Positions 7,711 to 15,924 of a stretch of 64,000 nucleotides of DNA are shown here, one piece after another. Under the pieces are notes generated by a model that saw only the letters and a list, made by a program, of their open reading frames with translations, was not told where the DNA came from and did not search any database. Source of the DNA: Selenomonadales bacterium UBA7018 (lineage in GTDB: Bacteria; Bacillota; Negativicutes; Selenomonadales; Selenomonadaceae). The stretch spans positions 127,894-191,893 of the forward strand of contig DJWY01000025.1 of the NCBI GenBank assembly GCA_002448305.1. Reading direction: 5' to 3'. Numbering within the stretch: the first letter of the stretch is position 1; each line of letters opens with the position of its first letter. The position numbers and the translations under genes were made by a program.

Positions 7711-8181
7711 ATGGCATTGCTTGAAATAAAGAAGGCGGGCGATCCTGTCTTGAAAGAAATTTGCGCACCGGTTGAAAAGATTGATAAACGCCTTAGGAAT
7801 TTTCTTGACGATATGGCGGAAACTATGTACGCGAGCGAAGGCGTTGGAATTGCCGCGCCGCAAGTCGGGAAATCAATTCGCGCTTGTGTTGTCGACGTTG
7901 ATAAAAAAAATCGTTACGACTTGATTAACCCTGTCATAACTTATCGCGAAGGTTTGGAAGTTGGCGAAGAAGGCTGCCTTTCGTGCCCTGACCTTTTCGG
8001 GGACGTTGAACGCGCTCAAAAAATTCGCGTCGAATATATCAGCCGCTTTAATAAGAAAAAAACGTTAGAGGCGGAAGGACTTTTGGCGCGTTGCATTCAG
8101 CATGAACTTGACCACCTTGACGGCAAATTATTTATCGACATTGCGCAGAATATCACCAAAGGCAGAAAGGAAAAGAAATAG
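7711..8181 (+). CDS. def: Peptide deformylase
   Basis: Removes the formyl group from nascent proteins; Fe/Zn enzyme of 156 residues, normal length. All three family motifs are present: GVGIAAPQVG near residue 46, EGCLSCPDL near 90 with the metal Cys (the more usual form is EGCLSVP), and QHELDHLDG near 130 with the HExxH metal site. GGAGG lies 7 nt before the ATG. It stands alone on the plus strand between minus-strand genes, away from its frequent partners fmt and priA. Confidence 0.95.
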   Translation: MALLEIKKAGDPVLKEICAPVEKIDKRLRNFLDDMAETMYASEGVGIAAPQVGKSIRACVVDVDKKNRYDLINPVITYREGLEVGEEGCLSCPDLFGDVERAQKIRVEYISRFNKKKTLEAEGLLARCIQHELDHLDGKLFIDIAQNITKGRKEKK

Positions 8182-8182
8182 T

Positions 8183-8464
8183 TTAAGATTGGGCGTCGGT
8201 TTTCTTTTCGAGAGTTTGCTTTAATTTGTCGAGTTGTTCATCTGGAACTTTTACCGTGCCGAACTTTTGAAAATTCCGCGCCATATCCACTTCGCCTAGC
8301 GCAAGTGCCATCATTGACGATATATCCGCGAAATTCATTTGCTCTAGTTCTTTTGCTTCAGCCGCAGAAATTTTCCCGCGCTTTTTGGCTTTCTTAACCG
8401 CCTTTTTCATGCGCTTATCGAACATGCTCATTAAATTGAAAGTGAAATAATCGTTCTCGTTCAT
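8183..8464 (-). CDS. Small charged protein of unknown function
   Basis: 93 residues, no family recognised. The N-terminal third is basic (KRMKKAVKKAKKRGKI) after MNENDYFTFNLM; the middle is acidic and helical; the end is rich in Lys and Glu. No signal peptide or membrane segment. It is the last gene of the minus-strand set from 12084 downward, 15 nt after the CorC-like gene, and its stop lies one base from the def stop. TTAGGAGGAATC-type Shine-Dalgarno just before the ATG supports translation. Confidence 0.6.
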   Translation of the reverse strand: MNENDYFTFNLMSMFDKRMKKAVKKAKKRGKISAAEAKELEQMNFADISSMMALALGEVDMARNFQKFGTVKVPDEQLDKLKQTLEKKTDAQS

Positions 8465-8479
8465 TTAGATTCCTCCTGA

Positions 8480-9796
8480 TTAATCGTCAAGCTTTTTGGG
8501 CGTGGCAAGGCGAATTAAAATGCGGGTAATGCGCAAGCCTTCGACTTCTTCGACGTAAAAAGTATTGCCTTCGTAAGCGGCGGATTGACCAACTTTCGGC
8601 TCGCCGCCCAATTTATCATTTAGCCAGCCGCCGACGCTGTCAACGTCCTCATCTTCAATCGATATGCTGAACTCGTCTTCCAATTCTTCCAAAAGCATTT
8701 TAGCATCAATCGAATAAAGATTTTCGTCGCGCTTTTCGGCGTCGGGGCGTTCCTCGTCGAATTCGTCTTGAATATCGCCAACAATTTCTTCGATAATGTC
8801 TTCAATAGTAACCATGCCCGCCGTCCCGCCGTATTCGTCAACGACGATTGCCAGTTGCGAACGATTAGTTTGCATGGTTTTTAGCAGGACGCTGACGTCC
8901 ATACTTTCGGGCACAAAAAAAACTTTCCGAGCCAACTTTTTGAGACTCGGCTTTTTTTTGCCCTGTAACATTACCCTTGTCAAATCCTTTATGTGCAAAA
9001 ATCCGACAATGTGGTCTTTATCTTCTAGGCACAAAGGATAGCGCGTCATTTCCTCTTCCAAAATCGTCGCGAGATTTTCTTCGTAACTTTTATCAAGATA
9101 AAGACAAACCATATCCAAGCGCGGCACCATAATTTCGCGGACGTTGCGCTCGGTGAAGTCAAAGACATTATCGACAAAATCAACTTCCGTGTCGTCAACG
9201 AGTCCTTGTTTGCGGCTCTCCTTCATGAGCAGGCGAATTTCTTCGGGATTGTGCGCGACTTCGCTTTCAGAAACGGACAAGCCTAAATGATGACTTACAA
9301 AACTTGCCGTCTTGTTTAGGAGCCAAACGAAAGGATACATTATCTTCCAGAAAATCAGCATGGGTATCGCGATATTGAGTAAAATTTTTTCGGCGGCGGC
9401 AATCGCCATAGATTTTGGCGTGAGTTCGCCTAAGATTATGTGCAGGGAAGTTATCAGCGAAAACGCCAGCACAAATGAAATTGTATGACCTAAAGTTTCG
9501 CCGACGCCTAAGGCATGAATTGCCGGTGCAATCAATTTCGCTACGAACGGTTCGCCGACCCAACCTAAGCCCAGCGACGCTAAAGTTATTCCCAGTTGCG
9601 TGACTGATAATGCTTCGTCGAGTTCGTCGACTAATTTTTTTGCGTATTTAGCGCGCGTGTTGCCCTCTTGAATCAGCGTTTCTAATCGCGACGGGCGGAT
9701 TTTCACGCAACAAAATTCAGCCGCGACGAAAAAGCCGTTCATGGCTATCAAGAACGCGACTAGAAACATTTGCAGTAATATGGGCACTATGTCCAA
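8480..9796 (-). CDS. CNNM/CorC-HlyC family transporter-associated protein
   Basis: 438 residues in three parts: an N-terminal CNNM membrane domain (about 1-190, starting MDIVPILLQMFLVAFLIAMN) with four hydrophobic segments; a CBS pair (about 205-330; REIMVPRLDMVCL and FVVDEYGGTAGMV-type sequence, here IVVDEYGGTAGMVTIEDII); and a C-terminal CorC/HlyC domain from about 345 to 425. Proteins of this family are linked to Mg2+/Co2+ export or resistance; the old name haemolysin is not a guide to function. It follows metA by 23 nt on the same strand. Confidence 0.88.
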   Translation of the reverse strand: MDIVPILLQMFLVAFLIAMNGFFVAAEFCCVKIRPSRLETLIQEGNTRAKYAKKLVDELDEALSVTQLGITLASLGLGWVGEPFVAKLIAPAIHALGVGETLGHTISFVLAFSLITSLHIILGELTPKSMAIAAAEKILLNIAIPMLIFWKIMYPFVWLLNKTASFVSHHLGLSVSESEVAHNPEEIRLLMKESRKQGLVDDTEVDFVDNVFDFTERNVREIMVPRLDMVCLYLDKSYEENLATILEEEMTRYPLCLEDKDHIVGFLHIKDLTRVMLQGKKKPSLKKLARKVFFVPESMDVSVLLKTMQTNRSQLAIVVDEYGGTAGMVTIEDIIEEIVGDIQDEFDEERPDAEKRDENLYSIDAKMLLEELEDEFSISIEDEDVDSVGGWLNDKLGGEPKVGQSAAYEGNTFYVEEVEGLRITRILIRLATPKKLDD

Positions 9797-9819
9797 TTAT
9801 AAAAAGCCTCCTCAGCTGT

Positions 9820-10752
9820 TCAGAAAAAATTTTTACTGCTTATCGACTCTAGCTCGTAGGGCGTTTCTTGATAGACATAATAGTTTAACCAGTTAGCAAA
9901 AAGCAAGTGAGCTACCGACCGCCACTTAACGATAGGTTCTTTGGTCGGGTCGTCATTTGGAAAATAATTTTTCGGGACGTGCGGATTGATACCTGCGCGG
10001 GTGTCGCGTTCGTATTCGTTCTGCAAAGTGTTCGGGTCGTATTCGGCGTGCCCCGTGATAAAAAATAATCGCTTGTTCAAATCGGCAACGGCATAAACGC
10101 CCGCCTCGTCGGATTCAGCTAAAATCGTAAGTGCAGGTTTTTTTTCAACGTCCTCGCGCCTAATTTCAGTGTATCTTGAATGCGGAACAAAAAATTCATC
10201 GTCAAAGCCGCGCATAAGTTTTTCATGCTTGACGCAGAGTTTGTGCGGATAGACGCCCGAAATTTTTTCCGTCAAAGTGTATTTCGGCACGCCGTAGAAA
10301 TGATAAAGTCCCGCCTGCGCTCCCCAGCAAATATAGAACGACGACCACGCATGAGACTTGCTCCACTCCATAATCTCAACAACTTCTTGCCAATAAGTAA
10401 CGTCTTCAAAGTCCACAAGCTCAACCGGTGCGCCCGTCATTATAAAGCCGTCGTAATTTTTATTTTTAACGTCGTCAAACGTCCCGTAAAATTCGGTTAA
10501 ATAATCTTTCGACGTGTGAGTTGGCGTATAAGTTCGCGTGTAAATGAAATCAACTTCGACTTGCAACGGCGTATTGCCCAGCAGGCGCAGAAGTTGCGTC
10601 TCCGTCACGGATTTTATCGGCATAAGATTTAGGATTAAAATTTTCAACGGGCGAATATCCTGCGAGTAAGCGCGGTCGGCGTCCATGACAAAAATATTTT
10701 CGCCTTCAAGGATATGCGTTGCGGGCAAATTGTTCGGTATTTTTATCGGCAA
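9820..10752 (-). CDS. metAA: Homoserine O-acetyltransferase, MetA type
   Basis: First committed step of methionine synthesis from homoserine. 310 residues, start TTG at 10752, 8 nt after AAGGAGGG that overlaps the stop of the preceding gene; this gives MPIKIPNNLPA, the family's standard start. The acyl-enzyme Cys falls exactly at residue 142 (YICWGAQAGLYHFYG) and Glu at 111 (MTGAPVELVDF). In the published MetA work, Glu111 goes with acetyl-CoA and Gly111 with succinyl-CoA, so acetyl-CoA is predicted despite membership of the MetA, not MetX, family. HAEYDPNTL near residue 235 supplies the catalytic His region. No SAM riboswitch or T-box lies upstream in the operon leader. Confidence 0.95.
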   Translation of the reverse strand: MPIKIPNNLPATHILEGENIFVMDADRAYSQDIRPLKILILNLMPIKSVTETQLLRLLGNTPLQVEVDFIYTRTYTPTHTSKDYLTEFYGTFDDVKNKNYDGFIMTGAPVELVDFEDVTYWQEVVEIMEWSKSHAWSSFYICWGAQAGLYHFYGVPKYTLTEKISGVYPHKLCVKHEKLMRGFDDEFFVPHSRYTEIRREDVEKKPALTILAESDEAGVYAVADLNKRLFFITGHAEYDPNTLQNEYERDTRAGINPHVPKNYFPNDDPTKEPIVKWRSVAHLLFANWLNYYVYQETPYELESISSKNFF

Positions 10753-10765
10753 AGTTATTCCCTCC

Positions 10766-11635
10766 TTAGTCCAGCGAATAGCGGCTGACCCACCGCGCAT
10801 TATTTTTTACATAGGCACGAAGCCGCACCAAGCCTTTATAATCCGGCTCGTCGCTTGCAATCATGCGATAAGCCCCGTCGTATTCGTCCTTAAGTTCCTG
10901 CCACGAATTGTTAGGCGTCCAAATTTGCCCGTCCTTAATAACTTCTGTGCCCTGCGTTAAGTTGACTGCCTTTTTCATGAATCTAATTTCTGCCGTCTTC
11001 CCGCTTGAATCTTTGGTAACTTGCCACTCCCATAAAATTAAATTGGAACCTTTAAGCCGCATTGTCGTCGTATCGGCACTAAGCGTAGTCGTTTTGCCGG
11101 AACCGTCCGTGTAACTCCATAAATCTATCCAACGTTCCTCAGTCGGGGCGCGTTTGCGGTCGCGTTCGCCCATTTGAAAAACTTCGTCGACAATCGCGCA
11201 ATAAAATTCTTCGTCGAATGAGCGCGTATTTATTTCCTTGACGCGCCCTTCTTCCTTAGACCAAACAACTTGGTCTTTATCGTTATAAAAATCTTCGCGG
11301 ACATATTGGAGCGTGCGATTTTGCGGATTAATCCTAAGCAACGCTAAACTGTACGCTAAATTTTTCGGGTCGGGCAGAATGTTCGCTATATCGTAATTTT
11401 TAATCGTCTCCGCCGCGCCGCTGTAGGAATAAGTTGTTTTAGTCCACGCCTCAATCTCAATGGCAATTTCCCTGCCGTCGCTAGTTACAACTTTCTTTTT
11501 AACCGTCACGGAATCTGGGTCGAAATATTTGCTGTATTTATCGTTTGAATCAAGCCAGAACCAATCGACCGCCGCGCAGTTTTCAAGCGGAAGGAAAATC
11601 ATCAGCGAAATCAGCAAAGCAAAAATTTTTTTCAT
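10766..11635 (-). CDS. Secreted protein of unknown function
   Basis: 289 residues. MKKIFALLISLMIFLPLENC is a Sec signal peptide, probably cleaved around residue 22 (NCAAVDWFW). The mature part has no recognised family; it contains repeated Trp-containing, beta-rich segments (WFWLDSNDKYSKYFDPDSV, WIDLWSYTDGSGKTTTL, LILWEWQVTKDSSGKT) that suggest a duplicated fold in which surface residues of a substrate or stress response are monitored; this is inference. It overlaps the GTPase gene upstream by ATGA and carries the metA Shine-Dalgarno at its end, so its expression is tied to both. Confidence 0.75.
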   Translation of the reverse strand: MKKIFALLISLMIFLPLENCAAVDWFWLDSNDKYSKYFDPDSVTVKKKVVTSDGREIAIEIEAWTKTTYSYSGAAETIKNYDIANILPDPKNLAYSLALLRINPQNRTLQYVREDFYNDKDQVVWSKEEGRVKEINTRSFDEEFYCAIVDEVFQMGERDRKRAPTEERWIDLWSYTDGSGKTTTLSADTTTMRLKGSNLILWEWQVTKDSSGKTAEIRFMKKAVNLTQGTEVIKDGQIWTPNNSWQELKDEYDGAYRMIASDEPDYKGLVRLRAYVKNNARWVSRYSLD

Positions 11636-12084
11636 ATATAATCCCTACTCCCTAGAAGCCGATTTATTTCTGTATCCAATTCTTCAATGCCTGCGCCGGT
11701 CTGCGCACTTACGCACAATGGATTAAGTCCAGAAACTTCTTTGACTGCCGCCGCCAGAGCCTTGCCGCCGTCGGGGAATTTATCCGCTTGACTTATCACC
11801 ACAATAACCGATGAGCCGCTTTTTTTTAGTTTGCTTATCCAGCCCAGCTCCAATTCAAATGAATCATCTGTGATTAACATTAGCGAGACTTCGACGCTTT
11901 GTGCGGATTGTTCTGCAGTTGAATCGTCTTCAACGTCAACTCCGACCGTGTCGACCAACATAACTTTTGTCACCGACCCGATTTCCATTGCTTTGAATGT
12001 CGCTTTGATTTTATGTTTCGTCAGCGCGTACATCAATGCAGATTTCCCGCTCTTGCGCTTGCCGAATATCCCTACTTGTCTCAT
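11632..12084 (-). CDS. Single-domain GTPase resembling the HydF G domain
   Basis: 150 residues made of one Ras-like fold. VGIFGKRKSGKSALMYAL is the P-loop; FKAMEIGSVTKVMLVDTVG contains the G3 Asp and closely recalls the KAME...VxLIDTxG stretch of the [FeFe]-hydrogenase maturase HydF; ISQADKF stands at the G4 position where NKxD is usual. Full HydF is about 400 residues with dimerisation and Fe-S domains; these are missing. EutP/PduV is the other possibility, but no microcompartment genes are near. A TATAAT box at 12110-12115 (minus strand) and GGAGG before the ATG mark this as the first gene of the metA operon. Confidence 0.7.
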   Translation of the reverse strand: MRQVGIFGKRKSGKSALMYALTKHKIKATFKAMEIGSVTKVMLVDTVGVDVEDDSTAEQSAQSVEVSLMLITDDSFELELGWISKLKKSGSSVIVVISQADKFPDGGKALAAAVKEVSGLNPLCVSAQTGAGIEELDTEINRLLGSRDYI

Positions 12085-12124
12085 AAATGTGCGCCTCCTT
12101 TTTAGGGCGATTATAACAAAGTTT

Positions 12125-12973
12125 CTAAATCAAGTCGACAAGTTCACGGCGTCTTTTATCGAAGTGCGCAATTTTTTTATAGCCGAAGTTCTTAACGTAA
12201 ATGATAGCCTCTTCGTAAAATCTTCCGCAATCTTCTGGCTGGTGTGCGTCGCTAGTTATAACAATCGGCAAATCGTAAGCGGCGGCAATCTTCATGAAAT
12301 CGGCATAGGGCGAAATTTCTTTGACGGGGTAGCGGTAAAGCGTGCCGGTATTCACGTCGACGACCATATCAGCCTTTTGAAGGGCGGCGGCGACTCGCTC
12401 AAGATAATTTGTCGCGTCGAAGTCGGGGAAGAAATTAAACAACCGAATATTGAACGGGTGCCCCAAAATGTCATAGTTGCCGCTCTGGGCAAGGAATTCG
12501 ACCTGCGCGGCGTATTCCTCGTAAATGTCGCGCAGATTGTGATTTTTCCATTCGTCGATAAGTTTTGCGGCGTCGTAGCCCCAACCCCAAAGGAAATGCA
12601 CCGAGCCAATTCGATAATCAAAATCCCATGCATCGAGAATTTTTTTGACTGAATCTTGGTCGCGAAAGTTGCAAACCTCAATTCCAATCTTAATCGCGTG
12701 ATTCTGTTTAAGTTGCCCCATGAAGTCAAAATAATCCTTCAGCGTGTGCTTAAACTTATTCGTCTTGAGCCAAACTTTTTGAAACTCTCCGACTAACGAA
12801 TCATTCAAAATTAAATCGTCGTAATAAAACTTTTCAAACTCCGGGAAAGTGTGCGTATGTTCGCTGATTCCTATTTCGTCAAGCTCATGACTTTTCGCCG
12901 CCGTAAAAAATCCTTCCACCCAAGCCGCGTCATAATCGCCGTATTCAAAATGCATATGGTAATCAAATTTCAT
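12125..12973 (-). CDS. PHP-domain phosphatase, histidinol-phosphatase (HisJ/HisK) type
   Basis: 282 residues. Metal-binding PHP motifs: DYHMHFEYG at the N-terminus, ISEHTHTFPE near residue 37, IGIEVCNF near 95, GSVHFLWG near 122, LGHPFNI near 172, and TSDAHQPEDCG near 240. The arrangement matches the HisK-like PHP phosphatases that hydrolyse L-histidinol phosphate. No other his genes lie within the window, so the substrate is inferred from family only. It stands between gyrA and the metA operon with CGAGGTGA before the ATG. Confidence 0.82.
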   Translation of the reverse strand: MKFDYHMHFEYGDYDAAWVEGFFTAAKSHELDEIGISEHTHTFPEFEKFYYDDLILNDSLVGEFQKVWLKTNKFKHTLKDYFDFMGQLKQNHAIKIGIEVCNFRDQDSVKKILDAWDFDYRIGSVHFLWGWGYDAAKLIDEWKNHNLRDIYEEYAAQVEFLAQSGNYDILGHPFNIRLFNFFPDFDATNYLERVAAALQKADMVVDVNTGTLYRYPVKEISPYADFMKIAAAYDLPIVITSDAHQPEDCGRFYEEAIIYVKNFGYKKIAHFDKRRRELVDLI

Positions 12974-13006
12974 TTCGTCACCTCGTTATTACTCCTTAAA
13001 AATTTA

Positions 13007-13021
13007 CCCCTACAAGAGGGG
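13007..13021 (-). terminator. Weak terminator after gyrA
   Basis: CCCCT-CTTGT-AGGGG on the minus strand followed by TAAATTTTTAAGG. Short stem and interrupted U-run, about 30 nt beyond the gyrA stop. Confidence 0.4.
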
Positions 13022-13050
13022 CTTTCTATTTCACTGTTATAAAAATATTA

Positions 13051-15492
13051 TTAATCGTTTTTAAGGGTGACAGTTGCCAGCGACGCAACGCGGTCATCAT
13101 CTTTTGTTTTCATGAGCATAACGCCTTGAGTATTGCGGCTGAACGAACTAATTTCAGCAATGCTCGTGCGAATCACGAAACCTTCCGTAGTTATCAGGAA
13201 AAGTTCCTGGTCTGGCGTTACAACTTTAATTCCGACAACTTCGCCGGTTTTCTCCGTGACTTTCATATTGATAACGCCAATGCCGCCGCGCCCTTGCGGA
13301 CGATATTCTTCAGTGGGCGTGCGCTTGCCAATGCCTTCCTCGCTTACGGTCAAAACTTCCGCGCCGCTTTTAAGTTTGTCCATACCAATGACGCGGTCGC
13401 CTCTTTTTAGCTTGATACCACGAACGCCGCGAGCATTTCTGCCCATTGAGCGAACTTCTTCTTCGGCAAAGGAAATCGCCATACCCCGCGCAGTTCCGAG
13501 AATAATATACTGTTCGCCCTCCGTGAATTTCACGCCAATTAATTCATCGTCCTTATCAAGGATAATCGCCAACATGCCGCGTTTCATCATTGAGCTAAAT
13601 TCTGACAGTTGCGTTTTCTTGACGATACCTTTCTTAGTCGCCATGAAAAGATAGCGCGTCGGGTCGAAATCGCGAACTTTGATTAGCGCAGTAATTTTTT
13701 CGCCCGATTCAATTTGCAAAAGGTTGCTGATATGAATTCCCTTTGCGGCGCGTCCAGATTCGGCAATTTGATAAGCTTTAAGGTGAAAGACTTTGCCCTT
13801 GTTTGTGAAAAATAAAATGGTGTGGTGTGTTGTGGTAATCAAAATATGTTCGACGAAATCTTCTTCCTTAGTCGCCATGCCAGTAACGCCAATGCCGCCG
13901 CGCTTTTGTTTCTTGTAAGCGGTAAGGTCGATACGTTTAACGTAGCCGCCGTGCGTGAGCGTGATAACAATGTCGTCGTCGTCGATTAAATCTTCCGCTT
14001 CAAAGGCGGTCAATTCTTCGGCAACAATTTCTGTTCGGCGTTTGTCATTGAACTTTTCCTTAACAGCAGTCAATTCTTCTTTGATAATCTGCAGAATCAA
14101 ATTTTCGTCGGCGAGAATTTCTTCAAAGTTTTTAATCGCGGCGAGCACGGATTTATATTCGCTTTCGATTTTATCGCGCTCAAGTCCGGTGAGCTTTTGC
14201 AGGCGCAAATCTAAAATCGCTTGTGCTTGCGCGTCGCTGAATTGGAAAGTTCCAATAAGCTTAGATTTAGCATCGGCAACGGCAGAACTTTCGCGGACGA
14301 TTTTAATAATGCTGTCGAGATTTTTAACAGCTGTCGTTAAGCCCTCTAAAATGTGGGCGCGAGCTTTCGCCTTAGCTAAATCAAATTTCGTGCGCCGCGT
14401 GATAACTTCTTCTTGGTGCTTTATGTAGTAGCTAAGAATTTCTTTAAGATTGAGGACTTGGGGCTTGCCGTCGACTAGCGCAAGCATTATGACGCCGAAA
14501 GTATCTTGCAACTGCGTATGTTTGAAAAGCTGATTCAAGATAATTTGCGGAGTGGCGTCGCGGCGCAAGTCGATAGCAATGCGCATGCCTTCGCGGTCTG
14601 ATTCGTCGCGCAAGTCGGTTATGCCTTCGATAGTTTTATCGCGGACAAGGTCGGCAATTTTTTCGATAAGCCGCGCCTTGTTGACTTGATAGGGAAGTTC
14701 GGTAACGACGATACGCGACTTGCCGTTTGGAATTTTTTCAATGGACGTGCGAGCGCGCATTTTAATCGTGCCGCGTCCGGTGCGGTAGGCGTCCAGAATT
14801 CCTTCCCTGCCGATAATCAAGCCGGCTGTCGGGAAGTCGGGACCGTGAACAATTCTAATTAGCTCATCGGTTGCAGCGTTCGGATTGTCGATAAGATAAA
14901 GCGTCGCGTCGATAACTTCGCCGATATTATGCGGAGGAATGTTAGTAGCCATAGCGACCGCGATACCTGACGTGCCATTGACTAGGAGTTGGGGAAATTT
15001 CGCAGGCAAAACGGACGGTTCTTTCAGCGATTCATCGTAGTTGGGGACAAAGTCGACAGTTTCCTTGTCAATGTCCTGCAACATCAGCTCGGAAATTTTC
15101 GACATGCGCACTTCGGTATAACGCATAGCGGCGGCGGGGTCGCCGTCGACGGAGCCAAAGTTGCCGTGCCCGTCGGCTAAAAGATAGCGCATAGAAAAAT
15201 CCTGCGCCATACGGACAATCGCATCATAAACAGAGCTGTCGCCGTGCGGATGATATTTACCCAAAACCTCACCGACTATACGCGCCGATTTTTTATAGGG
15301 TTTGGAGCTTGTCATTCCGGCTTCCTGCATAGCGTATAAAATTCTGCGGTGCACGGGTTTTAAGCCGTCGCGAACGTCGGGAAGTGCTCGCGAAACGATT
15401 ACCGACATTGCGTAATCTATGTAAGAAAATTTCATCTCGTGTTCGAGATTGACGGGTATAATTTTCCCCTGTCCAAAGTTCAATTCTTCCAC
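13051..15492 (-). CDS. gyrA: DNA gyrase subunit A
   Basis: 813 residues. Winged-helix region with KYHPHGDSSVYDAIVRMAQ holding the quinolone-relevant Ser and Asp in the unmutated form; the catalytic Tyr lies in AAAMRYTEVRMSK near residue 125. The C-terminal domain has six beta-pinwheel repeats beginning with the GyrA-box-like QKRGGIGV, which separates GyrA from ParC. There is no acidic tail. The GTG start follows GAGGTGA. A TATAAT box lies at 15527-15532 (minus strand), so the gene has its own promoter. gyrB is not next to it, unlike in many Bacillota. Confidence 0.97.
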   Translation of the reverse strand: MEELNFGQGKIIPVNLEHEMKFSYIDYAMSVIVSRALPDVRDGLKPVHRRILYAMQEAGMTSSKPYKKSARIVGEVLGKYHPHGDSSVYDAIVRMAQDFSMRYLLADGHGNFGSVDGDPAAAMRYTEVRMSKISELMLQDIDKETVDFVPNYDESLKEPSVLPAKFPQLLVNGTSGIAVAMATNIPPHNIGEVIDATLYLIDNPNAATDELIRIVHGPDFPTAGLIIGREGILDAYRTGRGTIKMRARTSIEKIPNGKSRIVVTELPYQVNKARLIEKIADLVRDKTIEGITDLRDESDREGMRIAIDLRRDATPQIILNQLFKHTQLQDTFGVIMLALVDGKPQVLNLKEILSYYIKHQEEVITRRTKFDLAKAKARAHILEGLTTAVKNLDSIIKIVRESSAVADAKSKLIGTFQFSDAQAQAILDLRLQKLTGLERDKIESEYKSVLAAIKNFEEILADENLILQIIKEELTAVKEKFNDKRRTEIVAEELTAFEAEDLIDDDDIVITLTHGGYVKRIDLTAYKKQKRGGIGVTGMATKEEDFVEHILITTTHHTILFFTNKGKVFHLKAYQIAESGRAAKGIHISNLLQIESGEKITALIKVRDFDPTRYLFMATKKGIVKKTQLSEFSSMMKRGMLAIILDKDDELIGVKFTEGEQYIILGTARGMAISFAEEEVRSMGRNARGVRGIKLKRGDRVIGMDKLKSGAEVLTVSEEGIGKRTPTEEYRPQGRGGIGVINMKVTEKTGEVVGIKVVTPDQELFLITTEGFVIRTSIAEISSFSRNTQGVMLMKTKDDDRVASLATVTLKND

Positions 15493-15540
15493 TGTCTCAC
15501 CTCTCCTAAATATTCAAACCGCGCAGATTATAGCACGAAT

Positions 15541-15924
15541 TCAAAGGAAAAGAAATAGCAACGCCCCGATAAACAACACGACGCTGAAACTGTGCAAAGC
15601 ATTTTGGACGGCTTGATTATTTTTGCCGAAAAGCGCACCGATTAGCGGGCGTAATAAAAATATTAGTAGCGCGGTCGACAGGAAAAAAAGCGGCTTGTCT
15701 CCTTCTCTTAGGCTATAGATGAGCATGACCGCTGAAATTGCTATGCCGCTTGATTCAGCGTGCGAAAGTTTCCTTTTGAGTTCGGGCTGAGGCGTCGCCG
15801 ATTTTTGTTTATCCTCTTGGGCTTGCGTTTCGCTGTCGATGAATTTTTTACTGCGGAAAACTTTATGGTGCGCGGCGTCGGTGATTTTAATCGGCTTGTC
15901 GTCGTTTAAATTTTTATCGTCCAT
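15541..15924 (-). CDS. Small membrane protein of unknown function
   Basis: 127 residues. The first 55 are charged and polar (MDDKNLNDDKPIKITDAAHH), the rest contains two or three hydrophobic segments (IAISAVMLIYSL, PLFFLSTALLIFLLRPLIG, SVVLFIGALLFLFL). No family recognised. The ATG lies inside the last codons of cobA-hemD and there is no separate Shine-Dalgarno, so translation is probably coupled to that gene. Confidence 0.6.
   Translation of the reverse strand: MDDKNLNDDKPIKITDAAHHKVFRSKKFIDSETQAQEDKQKSATPQPELKRKLSHAESSGIAISAVMLIYSLREGDKPLFFLSTALLIFLLRPLIGALFGKNNQAVQNALHSFSVVLFIGALLFLFL

Noticed and set aside
7633..7863. Longer cbiE frame starting at 7863
   Set aside because: It would overlap the well-supported def gene by about 150 bases; family length and a Shine-Dalgarno place the start at 7632.
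12085..12124. SAM riboswitch or T-box before the metA operon
   Set aside because: Only about 40 bases separate the operon start from the preceding gene; too short for either.
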